Shown here in pieces: positions 45,005 to 55,900 of a stretch of 64,000 nt of DNA. The DNA is from Saitoella complicata NRRL Y-17804. Lineage: Eukaryota > Ascomycota > Saitoellomycetes > Saitoellales > Saitoellaceae. The stretch lies in assembly GCF_001661265.1 (NCBI RefSeq), contig NW_017566994.1, positions 186,001 to 250,000 on the forward strand, written 5' to 3'. Position 1 is the first letter of the stretch. Every line of letters begins with the position of its first letter. The notes below the pieces were generated by a model. It was not told the origin of the DNA, searched no databases, and worked only from the letters and a program-made list of their open reading frames with translations. Position numbers and translations under genes: made by a program.

Positions 45005-45335
45005 GGCGGGAGGCGTCATGGGCGAGTGCTGCACTGTGAGGTTGGGAATCTCACGGTGGAGTTCTATACATGAGCAGGTATTTCTATGAACGAGGTCGGC
45101 ACTTCGGACGATGCACGCAGACGTGAAACCGAGGCATGGACTATTCACGCTGTACACACATTGGTGTGTACTCAATCATGTCATCTGGCAATTGTAAGGA
45201 GGGGTGGTGACGCGAACACATATCAGTACTCTGTATGTATTTGCCTCGCCTCCATCCTGTGCAGTACCAAATGCGATCTCTACGGCGAGCATAACCATAT
45301 TATCGTTCCATACCGTTGAAGCTTCTCTTAATGAC
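45005..45335. other. Intergenic, nothing recognised
   Basis: 331 bases between the RNase III-like gene and the convergent F-box frame, probably 3'-UTR sequence. Confidence 0.4.
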
Positions 45336-45707
45336 TCACGCATTCCCTACCTGCTCCGCACTTCCCCTCGTCACCATCACGTTCCCCTTTGATAAGTAGA
45401 GAACACACCGAATTTTCTTTCCAACATACCACAGATACTTCCTCATCCGCATCGAGAGACTTGCCACGCACGCCTTCCAATACACTAACCAATCCATCCT
45501 GCGAACCTCTTCTTCTCTTTTGCACCGGTTGTCGAGTTCGAGAGATGTAGCGGGAAGGTAGAATTGTTTGGGTCGGTACAGTATGGACTTGATTAGGATA
45601 TTACGGCAGGTGTAGAGGCTTCTGGAGGAGAGAGTGAGACGGAGAGTTGTGACGTGGTCAAGATAAGATGCGACTTCTTCGAGCATTTCGAGTGGGAGGG
45701 GAAGCAA
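45336..45707 (-). CDS. Short F-box protein (start unresolved)
   Basis: The frame reads LLPLPLEMLEEVASYLDHVTTLRLTLSSRSLY, a good match to the F-box consensus that binds Skp1, followed by about 85 basic, hydrophobic-flecked residues to TGA. The first in-frame ATG (45686) would cut into the F-box, and the frame is open further upstream without an ATG, so an upstream exon probably exists; an AACAG acceptor-like site lies at about 45714-45718. The gene follows RRP41 on the same strand. The substrate-binding part is short or missing. Confidence 0.4.
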   Translation of the reverse strand: MLPLPLEMLEEVASYLDHVTTLRLTLSSRSLYTCRNILIKSILYRPKQFYLPATSLELDNRCKREEEVRRMDWLVYWKACVASLSMRMRKYLWYVGKKIRCVLYLSKGNVMVTRGSAEQVGNA

Positions 45708-45952
45708 GAGTCTGTTGCGTATCGATAACGACTGCCAGCTGAATCGGGAGATGGAATTGAAGGAAGATAGACGAAGGCCTAGGGTATATCATCGTATTCA
45801 ACTAGTCCTCGTAACAAACTGTGGGCTTTGTTTGAGCTCGTTGGGATTCTCAAGTTCTATCCTGAGCTATTTTCCTCTTATATCGATTCTTCAAGCGAGG
45901 GCCCGGATATGTAATTCGCCTCCTATAACTCCCAACATCATCAACTGGGCAT

Positions 45953-46799
45953 TCACTGCTTCTGCTCCTCCAACCTATCCAGGTATGCCTTGCTGGTTTT
46001 CCTCACAGTCTCGTCCATCATCTCCTTGATTTGCCCACATCCAGCAATAGCAACACTCAACATACTCTCAAACTTGTCCAGGTGTAGTCTCGTCTCCATC
46101 TGTAGTAACGCAACATCTTCTGTCGCTCCTTGTGTTGCAACTGTGCAGTACGCCATGTCGTTCTCCTCCATGTTATTCAGATCTGTGGAGAAGAATTAGT
46201 GAAGTCCAGCAGGCAATAGTCACAACTGCACACACCTAATAATGGCTCATTGTCATACAATCCGGCCGTGCAGGCACAGATATAATTGCTTATCGGGATC
46301 CCCGCATCCACAATCGCTAATGTGACCGCATTCACACAATCCGCAAGCATGCCCCCATCCTGACTCAACACCTGCAAACTGACACTAATCTCACTTCTCG
46401 GTGTCAAACTCACCAACACTGCATCTGAAAACACATCTTCAATCAACGTCGACCACTCTTGTAACCGCTTGTCTGTTCTTGACCGCTTTTTTCTGTCAGT
46501 GGTAGAGAAGGCGGGGACAGAAAGGTCGACGGTGATGATTGTTTTCTCCGGGTGTGCAGTACCCCGTTGAAGCGGTTCCCGGGGGCCGCGGACTGCGCAG
46601 AGGATCTTTGTATTGCCGTGTTCAATGTAGGAGGATCCGTCGGCATCTGGGAGGAGGGATATACGGGATGTGAAGCAGCGGAGTTCGTTCCAGCGGCGGC
46701 CGTCTGCGTACCATGGTCAGCACTTCCAATCAAATCCAGCTGACTGTAATATGAAGGAAACATACCCAATCGAAGTCCTTCAGGTGATAGAGTCTCCAT
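45953..46799 (-). CDS. SKI6: Exosome core subunit Rrp41 (Ski6)
   Basis: Exons 46799-46766, 46703-46236 and 46182-45953 give 243 aa. Family landmarks are LSPEGLRLDGRRWNELRCF, ADGSSYIEHGNTKILCAVRGP, SLQVLSQDGGMLADCVNAVT and AGIPISNYICACTAGLYD. Rrp41 is one of six RNase PH-like ring subunits of the exosome, which degrades and trims RNA in nucleus and cytoplasm. Both splice joins fall in conserved blocks, which supports them. Rrp46, another ring subunit, is encoded 5.2 kb away. Confidence 0.94.
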
Positions 46800-47172
46800 A
46801 TCTCTCAAATCCTGATTCAAGTATTTCACCTTCGTACACCTCGCTCATGAATTCCGCTGCAAGGCACCGCACGCGCACGCGCCCCGACTCATACGGGTAC
46901 TCCGAGTTCCTCTCGTTACCTTATACATCATGCTACGGTGGACAAAATTTTCAAATATCGATCAGAAATATGATAGTAGCTATAGCTCTCATGCTGAAAA
47001 AATGGTCCATCCTGAACCCAATATTACATCCCGTAATGATACACGTCGCGCTCGCGTTCCCACGGCTAGCCGGCTCATCTCCTCCCAAGTAAATTATCTC
47101 GTCATTCTCCTCTCTTACGTGGGCGCACCTCTCCATTGGCCTCCGTTAGGATCACAGCGGCCTCGAATCCCG
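46800..47172. other. Intergenic between RRP41 and DEN1
   Basis: 373 bases: RRP41 promoter and DEN1 3' region (both genes on the minus strand). No gene seen. Confidence 0.45.
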
Positions 47173-48538
47173 TCAGTATATTCCACCCTGCGGAACCTGC
47201 TGCCCCGGAACCTGCCCCGGCCCCGGCCCCGGCACTGGCACTGGCACTGGCACCCGTCCCCTCGCCTCATTATAGCTCACCCTCGAATCCCTCACATACG
47301 CTTGTGGCGGCACCCCTGGTCCTCCATCAGCAGCGACGGGTAAGCTCCCACGACGTCCAGCCGTTGGACCACCCATCCCCATGACGGCAGACGGTACGCT
47401 CCCACGGCGTCCCGCAACGCCGGAGCCAGGGTACGCGCTGGGCACCGAAGCCACACTCGCCGCTGGACTCGTGCCCAGACCACCGATCATAGGTTGAGAT
47501 GTGTTGGACAGGTTGGACGAGGTGGGTGATAATCCCATTTGTCCCGAGATTGGCGGATACGAAGGTGGAGCTGCGCTGGACGGTCGTTGTCGGCTCCGGG
47601 ACGGTGATCTCGAGACATTAACGGAAGAGCGCGGACTCGACATTGATGTCCGTCGGTTCTCAGGCGGGACCATACTTGCCCCCAACTCTCCCACCCCCTC
47701 CCCATCCACCTCCCTATCAACCGACGAGTTTGTCGTAGTAGTCGTAATTTCAACGTCTTTGGCTCCCCCAACTTTCCGTCCCTGTTCTTTGACGATCTTC
47801 TTGATAATCGAGATCATCTCTTCCCGGCCTTGTCGGCAATCGACAGCAGCCCCCGCGTCGCCCTCGCGAACGGACATATCCACGCTCGCTTCGCGGTTTG
47901 TGTCGAGAAGACGGCCGACGAGGAGGCGGGTGAGGAGGCAGACGCTGACGCCGCAATCGCTGCCGTTTTCTTGTTGGGGGGTTTGCATAGACACGAACTC
48001 GAACTCTTGCCCCGCCCCTGCTCCTCCTGAGCCCGCTCCCGCTCGCTTGCTGTTGAAGAGTTTGGAGAAGGCGGAGGACATGTGGCGGGCTGGTTCTTCG
48101 TTCGCGTTGTGGAGGGAGTCATAGGACATTGATACGTTATCCCGGAGCGAGACAATGAGGAGCGACCAATGTGAGCCGCCGACGGAGGTGGTGTCTGTGT
48201 TGTCGTTTATAGGCAGGAAAAGATGCGAGGCATCCATCAAATTCGGAGGAAGGGCGTCGGCGATCATAGATGGGTCCGGAGTTTGTGCGATCAAAAACGC
48301 CAAGGAAGGACGGATGAGGAGGACGGAAGTGTCGGTAAAGTTTGGAATGACTTCGCGTTCGAGATATTCATCTGTACGTCTTGATCAGCCGAGTGTTCAG
48401 CTTGCAAGCCGGTAAAGACGTACACCAAAATGAGAGGTTATTGTCGGATAACCAGCCTAGACCTTGGAGGTTATCCATGTCTTCATCGTAGAGACACACG
48501 TCGTAGTATTCTAGCAGTGGTCTTGGTGAGGAGGACAT
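47173..48538 (-). CDS. DEN1: NEDD8-specific cysteine protease (Den1/NEDP1, SENP8-like)
   Basis: Exons 48538-48424 and 48371-47173 give 437 aa. The N-terminal 200 residues are an Ulp1-type protease with WLSDNNLSFWYEYLEREV, the catalytic His in GGSHWSLLIVSL, Asp in YDSLHNANEE and Cys in QQENGSDCGVSVC. The short N-terminus and GSHWSLL block favour the deneddylase branch over SUMO proteases. Den1 processes NEDD8 and removes it from non-cullin targets. The C-terminal half is disordered, Ser/Pro/Gly-rich and ends in a Pro-Val/Pro-Gly repeat, doubling the size relative to human NEDP1. Confidence 0.85.
47215..47253 (-). repeat. Pro-Val / Pro-Gly coding hexanucleotide repeat in DEN1 tail
   Basis: On the plus strand, about three CCCCGG units are followed by three CACTGG units. 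Read on the coding strand they give alternating Pro-Val then Pro-Gly near the C-terminus. Confidence 0.75.
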
Positions 48539-48907
48539 CGCTGACTGCTTCCCGCTCCACCATCAGCCTCCATCCTCATAGCAAGCAAGAGAGAAGGAAA
48601 GGTGGGGAGACGTACCCGCAACCCCCTAATGGCACTCCGAAAGCGACCCAGCGTAAATGATTAGATGTGTAGATGCGTTGACGCTTGTGTTTCCTGCCAA
48701 CAACAATGGTGGATCGATCGTTGCCTACAACAGCAGGGAGGATCGTGGTTCTTATAGACGGCCTCGTCTGATTTAAGGTTATTGGCGAAGGGTCCACTTG
48801 GCTGTCGTTTCGTTGCCCCGGACGTCGGTGGCGAGAATCGATTCAATCCCAACCAGCCACGCCCATCCCCCACCATCCTCTCGGCCAAGCAAATAAAGAA
48901 ATTGTCA
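48539..48907. other. Divergent promoter region DEN1 / JAC1
   Basis: 369 bases between outward-facing starts. The frame of JAC1 is open 42 codons upstream of my chosen ATG (to 48782), but those residues lack presequence character. Confidence 0.45.
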
Positions 48908-49714
48908 ATGAGGCGATCCGTCATCAACAATCTATCAAGCGTCCTCAGACGAGGATCTTTCGCCCTCGCCTCCAGCAGATCAACCGTTTCGCGGGCTACG
49001 ATTGCCAGATCAGCTCTCCCTCCCATACAAGCTGCTGCACCACTGCGGCCTTATTCCACAACCCGTACGTCACAAACACCGCGAAAACAATGCCCAACCT
49101 GCTCCACCCCCCTCCCACCCTCAACCCTGCTCTGCACCTCCTGCTCCTCCCTAACCCCTCTTCCTTCCTCGACAACGCATTATGACTTATTCGGATTGAG
49201 TCCTCCACCGGAAGGACCCTTCGATGTCGATGGCCGGGCGCTTAGACAAAAGTTCCTAAAGATGCAGCAACTCGTCCACCCAGACTCTTTCGTTAACAAA
49301 GAGGAGGGACAGAGGAGGTTAGCCGACACCTTATCCTCGCACTTAAACAACGCCTACCGAACCCTCCTCACCCCACTACCTCGCGCAACATACCTTTTAT
49401 CAACATACCACGACATCCACACCGACGCCGATACTCCCCCTCCCGAGACGCACACCCCCGACCCAGCAATTCTGATGACCGTCCTCGAAGTCCGGGAGGC
49501 GATTGAGGAAGCGCGGACGGAAGAGGAAATCGAGGAGATTAAGAGGGAGAATGAGGAGAGGATTGAGGAGACTGTTGAGGAGATTGGGAGGGCGTTGGAG
49601 GGAGGGGATATTGAGGAGGCGACGCGAGCGGCGTATCGGTTGAGGTATTGGAATGGGATCAAGTCGGCGGTGGACGAGTGGGAGCCTGGGAAGATGGTCA
49701 AGATGGATCACTAA
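48908..49714 (+). CDS. JAC1: Mitochondrial J-protein co-chaperone Jac1/HSC20
   Basis: Single exon, 268 aa from the ATG before RRSVINNL. Residues 1-50 are an Arg/Ser-rich presequence. Next comes a CPTC...CTSC pair that could bind zinc, as in human HSCB; budding-yeast Jac1 lacks it. The J domain follows (THYDLFGLSP, FLKMQQLVHPDSFVNKEEGQ with HPD, HLNNAYRTLLTPLPRATYLL), then a helical Isu1-binding domain (ILMTVLEVREAIEEA and an acidic helix). Jac1 brings the scaffold Isu1 to Hsp70 Ssq1 so that Fe-S clusters are released. Confidence 0.94.
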   Translation: MRRSVINNLSSVLRRGSFALASSRSTVSRATIARSALPPIQAAAPLRPYSTTRTSQTPRKQCPTCSTPLPPSTLLCTSCSSLTPLPSSTTHYDLFGLSPPPEGPFDVDGRALRQKFLKMQQLVHPDSFVNKEEGQRRLADTLSSHLNNAYRTLLTPLPRATYLLSTYHDIHTDADTPPPETHTPDPAILMTVLEVREAIEEARTEEEIEEIKRENEERIEETVEEIGRALEGGDIEEATRAAYRLRYWNGIKSAVDEWEPGKMVKMDH

Positions 49715-49832
49715 ATCAGTCCTTCTTAGGCACAACAAGCATGGTCGTTTCGCCATAGATTAAAAGCGTAGGAGCATGCAAAGAATCAAGATAATCATAC
49801 AACTGCAATATCCTACAACATTCTCTAGCAAT

Positions 49833-51720
49833 CTAGAGCTTCGCAACAGCCTGAAACGCCCCGGCAGTCTCTCCCTGCGCCTTAACCTCATCCCTCAACT
49901 TCCTCCTCAAAATCTTCCCCGAAGGACTCTTCGGCACCTCCTCCACAAACCTAACCCCCCCTCTCAACCTCTTATGCCTCGCAACTCTCCCCTTCACAAA
50001 GGCAACAATATCTTTCTCCATCTCCATCTCCCTTCCCTTGACACTATCTTTGAGAACGACATACGCGCGGGGGAGCTCAGTCGCCTGCGTCGCGTCATAG
50101 ACACCGATGACAGCGACGTCCTTGACCGCAGGATGAGAGATGATGACGCCTTCGAGTTCGGCCGGGGGGACTTGGAATCCCTTGTACTTGATCAACTCCT
50201 TCACGCGGTCCGTGATGAACACGTTCCCCTCCTCATCTACATACCCAACATCCCCCGTCCTCAACCACCCATCCTCCGTAATCGTCTCCCGCGTCGCCTC
50301 CTCATTCCCATGATACCCCTGCATAACATTTGGGCCCCGAACCCAAAGCTCTCCCTCCGTATTCACCGGGAGTTCGTCGTGCTCAGGCCCAGGTGATACG
50401 AATTTGAGGGACATATTGGGGAGGAGGTGGCCAGTCGAACCATACACGCGCCACTTATTCCAATCTTGGACGATAGAGACGGGAGAGGATTCGGTCATGC
50501 CGTAGCCTTGTTTGATAGGGACTCGAAGGCGTTCGGTGGCTTCGATGGTGAGTTCTTTCGTTAGGGGGGCGGCGCCGCAGTTGAACATTTCGAGGCTTGT
50601 GAGGTCGTAATTGTCGACGATGGGGTCTTTAGCGAGTTGGAGGATGATGGGGGGCACGGCGTAGACGTATGTGACTGTGAGGACTCCTGTCAGCTAAGAT
50701 GCAACAGAGCACGAGAGGAAATCATCACTTTTGTATTTCTGGACGATGTTGCAAAAGTCCTTGAGCGTGAATTGAGGAAGGATGATCACTGGGATACCCT
50801 GGAGAACGGGAAGGTGGACGAGACACGTCAACCCGTAGATATGGTAGAATCTGTATGTCTTGGTTAGCTTTGTTTTCTGACAATGAAACCTCAAACAACA
50901 TACGGCAGCACTCCGATGTACTTGCTCTTTCCCACGGTAAAGTACTTTCCCTCAGCCCCATACAACTGACACATATTCGCAATCAAGTTAGTATGACTGA
51001 GCATAACGCCCTTCGCCAACCCAGTCGTTCCACTAGAGTAGACGAGGTACGCCAAGTCCTTACTCGGATTCTTGATATGCTCAGCCTTCGTCAACTGGTT
51101 CTTCGACATAATACTCGACCACGGCTGGAATCCCTGTACGCTCTCCTCCGCAATCACGTAAATCCTCTCACGCGGGATATTGAGCGTCTTGCACGCTTCG
51201 ATACCGATGGGGAGGAGAGAAGGTTGGATCACGAGGATCCGGGCACCGGAGTTACGGAGTTGATGGGTGAGTTCGGGGGCGGTGTAGGATGGATTAACGG
51301 GCGTCACGATACCAGAAGCGATATGCGTTCCGAATGCGACGATGGGGTATTCGACCTATCCCAACCCTTTTCGTCAGTCCATGAATTCGAATTTGATCAC
51401 GAGAAAGAGGTGGCACATACAGCGTTTTGGGTCATGATAGCCAAGACATCGCCTTTCTTCCACTGTAACTTCTCGACGAGACCAGCACCGAATCGACGCG
51501 AGAGGTCCTTGAGTTGGTTCCAGGAGCATCCGACTCCGGTCATGCCATTTACGAAAAGCGGCGCATTTGGATCACAGGCGGGTTTCCTGTCGAAGAGGAA
51601 TGAGATGATATCCTGGTCAGGGATATGAACGTCTGGACGAGGTCTGTGGACAGATCATGATTAGCCGACACATCCAACAACAATGCCGTATGGTCCATCG
51701 ACATACGATTTGAGAGGCAT
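49833..51720 (-). CDS. 4-coumarate-CoA ligase-like acyl-CoA synthetase, peroxisomal (PTS1)
   Basis: Five exons (51720-51707, 51643-51421, 51355-50904, 50850-50729, 50674-49833) give 550 aa. ANL-superfamily motifs are in order: YSSGTTGLAKGVMLSHTN (P-loop), PFYHIYGL, CGAAPLTKEL, QGYGMTESSP, GWLRTGDVGYVDEEG, DRVKELIKYKGFQVPP and the catalytic lysine region PKSPSGKILRR. It should activate a carboxylic acid with ATP and CoA; the acid could be a medium-chain, aryl or hydroxycinnamic type. The last three residues, AKL, are a good peroxisomal targeting signal. Exon 1 is 14 nt. It is divergent from RRP46 with 269 bp between. Confidence 0.9.
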
Positions 51721-51916
51721 TGATCGATGTTAAGTGATTTGAGGTAACGTTGTCAAGTGTGATCGAGGATCAACCTTTTGACACATCTCGAGACGAGCCC
51801 GGTGCCCCACCTCGAGGAAGTAGCTTCATCGCCGAAGCTGCCGAAGTGCGGGGACCAAGTGTCGGGTGTTGGATTCCGCTTAATACGAAACGATATAAAT
51901 CTGGCCTCCTGTGGCG

Positions 51917-51922
51917 CACGTG
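51917..51922. promoter_or_regulatory. CACGTG box in 4CL/RRP46 promoter
   Basis: A single CACGTG in GCGCACGTGAAC lies 68 bp before the RRP46 ATG. Such boxes are common; role inferred. Confidence 0.25.
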
Positions 51923-51989
51923 AACGTATACGTAAATCACGGGCACCACCTTATTCCTTAATCAACCCAGCAAAGTTATCACTGCCAAA

Positions 51990-52763
51990 ATGTCACCAAC
52001 AACAACCACCACCGCCCTCCTCCACCGCGCAGACGGCTCCTCGACATGGTCCCACGGCCCCACAAAACTCCTCTGTTCCGTGAACGGTCCGATGGAGGTC
52101 AGGTTACGCGACGAGCAAGTCGATAAAGCGACGATTGAGGTTATCGTACGGCCGGCGGTTGGTGCACCAGGTTTGTCTTGTCTCCCTTTGAAAGTATGGG
52201 TTGGGGATTGTGCTGATGGGAGGGTTGATAGGAACACACGAGAAATCACTCGAACGGAAACTCCTGTCTGCGATTTCGCCGATAATCCGTGCGCAGCTGC
52301 ATCCACGAACCCATATCCAAATCACCATCCAAATCATCTCAGCACCCCCATCACCAGATGGAAGTGTACACGTTTTGGCGGCGGGGATTAATGCAGCTTG
52401 TATGGCCCTGATGGACGCAGGCATACCCATGTCATCCACAATCTCCGCCGTCGCGATCGGCGTAGACGAACAAACAGGTGCGATCTCGAGAATAGAGGAC
52501 GTAAACGTAAGTCCCCCCCGCAACATCCCACCTACCACAACGCTGACAATTGTGGGATTTAGAGCGCACGATCAACCCACGTCATCTGCTACGAAAATGT
52601 CCACAAACAGTTGGTGCTGTGTGAGAGTCTTGGTGATTTTTCCGATGAGGAGTTTTTTGGGTGTTTGGAGGCTGCGAGGGAGGGGTGTGAGGAGGTTTAT
52701 GAGCGCATGAGGGAGGGGATTAGGGAGAAGGTTGAGAGGAATGAGGTGTGGAAACAAGCATAG
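51990..52763 (+). CDS. RRP46: Exosome core subunit Rrp46
   Basis: Exons 51990-52170, 52232-52506 and 52563-52763 give 218 aa. The RNase PH fold shows LHRADGSSTWSHGPTKLLCS, NGPMEVRLRDEQVDKATIEV, a ring-contact segment SLERKLLSAISPIIRAQLHP, and the C-terminal half LAAGINAACMALMDAGIPMS. The last exon carries the terminal helices typical of Rrp46 (FGCLEAAREGCEEVYERMRE). Rrp46 pairs with Rrp43 in the exosome ring. Splice joins are supported by family continuity. Confidence 0.92.
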
Positions 52764-52968
52764 GGGCAGAGGTGGGACTTTGAGGAAGCACAGGAGGGAA
52801 GAGTCACGGAAGAATTGCAGGCAATGGTTGGATAGTGATACCATCTGCCAACGTGGGAAAGCAGATCAAGTCTCCACGAGAAGCAGACGACACGCCTCAA
52901 TTAAATCAGTATAACAGATATAAAAGGTATACATAAACACACACAAACAACCCCCTCCCCGAAATCGC

Positions 52969-55900
52969 TCACTTGACCCTCTTCCTCATCGTCGGCATCC
53001 CAAACGGCGCATCCTTCAACCTGCCCGAAACAATCCTTCCCCTCTCCGCATTCCTCTCCCTCAACTCCTTCAACCGAGCAGCGACGTCATACCCGATTCC
53101 CTCGCCAGCGACTTCCCTAACTCCATCCATATGTTTGCTGATCTTGTTCTTGCCGGTGCGGAGGGTGTTGTGGAGGTTGGCGTAGTCGGACTGACGCGCG
53201 CTGTCCATGACGGTCGTGAATTGTGCTGCTTCAGTGTCGAAAGAGGTGATGGTGGAATGGAGAGTGACTTCTTGTTCTTGCATGCGTTTGACGAGAGCCT
53301 GTTCGAAAGAGTCATCAGTACACTTCAACAACCCCTTTGGGTGGTGATCGAACCTTGTTTATCTCCCCCAATAACGCGAGCGTCGTTTTATGATGCTCCG
53401 GCAGACTTTTCCTCCAGCTAACCTCGACTTCGTCTTCACTCTCGCTCATCACTTCACTAGCATCGTCCATAGAGTCATCTTCATCAACACTGCTCGCGGA
53501 CGAGATAGACGATGAAGGTCCAACGAGGGTTTGGTCGCCTGAAGAGGTGTTGAGGATTCCTTGTCGTTGAAGGAGGTGGTAAAAAGAGCTTTCCTGGGCT
53601 TTCCTCTTGGTTGGGGGTTTTTGTGGAACTGTGAAAGGTGTCAACATATCATCCAGAACAGTTGTTTCACACGCTCACCTGCATGGAAAGCAGAAATTTC
53701 CTTGCCATCCCACGCCCTCGCCGCATTGTTCTCCTTCGTCTTCTTTCCCACAGCATCTTTCTTCGCTTCCGCAGGCTTGAACTTAGCAGCCGCCGCTACG
53801 GCAGCAGCAGCCAAGGGCTTTCGGAACGCGGGCTCGTCCCTGGCGAGATTGATGTTGCTCATGGCGAACATCTCGTCGGTCCTGTTCGAGCCTAGGATCA
53901 CGTCCGTACTGCCCAAGTCCTCGCGACCACCCATCATGCGACCAGCATCGGCAAGTGGGACGGGGGAGCCGTTGCTTCGAATCTGTTCTCTCCAGTCAGC
54001 ATCAGGTCCTATACAATGGGAAACAGGACATACCGCAGTCATCTGACTCATCTTCGTCATATTGTGCTCCGCCTCTTCATACTCCATAACCTCCGGCGCC
54101 CCATCCTCCTCCACATCCTCCACGAACTTACTCTTCTTCACATCACGCTCACGCTTCTCCTCCTGCAATCCCCTCTTCTTCGCTGTAGCGGGCCCAGAGT
54201 TTAGAGGGCCTTCTTTACCCCAGGCGATGACGTTCGGTTTGCGGAAGAGACGTTCGTCGATGAGGTGGGCTGACGGATGACTGGCTGCCTGAACGCGTAC
54301 GGGTTTCTTGGGTTGAGGGCTGGGGGTGCCGTTGTCTTCTGACATGGAGTCATCGTCAGATGAATCCACCACGAGACGACCTTTACGGGCTGATTTGTTG
54401 GCAGCTGTTGGTTTTACTGGCGCTTTCTTGGCGGCCTTCACCGGCCCCTCAGCCTCGGACATGCTCATGTCCGATTCGTCCTCAAGGATTATCCCACGCC
54501 CTGTTACCTTCTGCGCCGCCTCCAAGACAATAAGGCCTTCGTCGGCGACCATCGTGTCCGCAGACGTGCCATCTTCCTGCGTCGGCTTCAGTTGCTCCTT
54601 CATCTTCTTCTCAGTAACAGCCTTCGCGCCACGACGAGGTAACACTCTCTTCTCCTCGAGCTCTGCTTCGACTTCATTTTCAGCTTCGGAAGCGTCAGCA
54701 TGTGCAGCGGCCTTCGTGGCACGGGCTTTGCGACTCTCTGCGACCACGCGTTCGAGGTCAGCCGGCGCACTCTTTCTTGTGTTACCCTTGGCTGGCTTCA
54801 TTGCGGTCTTCTTCGGGGCCGGGACAGGCTCTGAGATCTCCGCCTCCGACTCATCCACGACTTTCTTTCCTTTGGCTGTGGGCTTCTTGGTCGCTGCAGC
54901 AGGCTTCCTGGCTTCCTTCAGCGACGCCTTTCCCTTCGCCTTAGCTTTCGGGAGACCGGGCATGTCATCGTAATCCGTCAGCGAGCCCTCATCTTCCTGT
55001 TCATCTTCCATAGACAAACGTCGAGCTAACTGCGCCTCCTTCTTGGACGATGCGAAAGTCTTGACCGGAGCGCGAGAACCAGGGGTCTTGGACTTCGATT
55101 TGGACCAGGTGGTGACGACAGCCTCTTCGTCGCCGACTTCTGAGCCATTGTCGTCAGGGAGATCGTAAACATCTTTCTGGGTCGCTACAGGTTTTTTTGG
55201 AGCAGGTTTGGCTGCAGCCTTCGACTGTAGTTGGTCCGGTCTTCTAGTTGTCTTCTTGATCGCCTCCGCTTCAGCCCCGGGCGGGAGGTCATACAGGTCT
55301 TCGTCCTCAGCAGCCTTCTGCACAGCTTTCGCCTTCGTCACCGCCTTCTTCGCAGGAACTTCTTTCTTCGCCGAGGGCTTCTTGACGGGTTCCTCCTCAG
55401 CGTCGTCGTCCTCAGGAAAGTCAAAAATGTCCTTCCCTTGAGCAATCTCCGGCTTCTGTGCCTTCTCCTTCGGCCTCAGCGGCTCGAACTTCTTCTTCGC
55501 ACCAGGTTTTCCGACGGGAGGCTTCATCATATCACCGTCCCTCACCATCGGAACTGCAGCAGGTGCCTTTTTGGGAAGCTGTGGAGCATCCTTGGGTGAG
55601 TTCCAAATATCGGAGAAGGCACGGGCGACTTGAGAGGACATCCGGGGAACTTGCTTCGGACCCTGAGCTCCCTGAACGGGAGCAGTGACGGGCTCAGGTT
55701 GTGCGGGAGTCATATCTCTGATCGGCGTCTGTGACGGAAGCTCAGTGAGGTCACTCATCGCATCACTATCATACTCCTTCTCCGCGTCTTCCTTAGAATG
55801 AAGACTTTTCTGCGAGGAGTACGACGGAGACGAACGAACGCCTTCCTCGACAACTTTGAGACGTTGTGAGGCTTCCACAGCTTTCTGCTCCATCGTCTTT

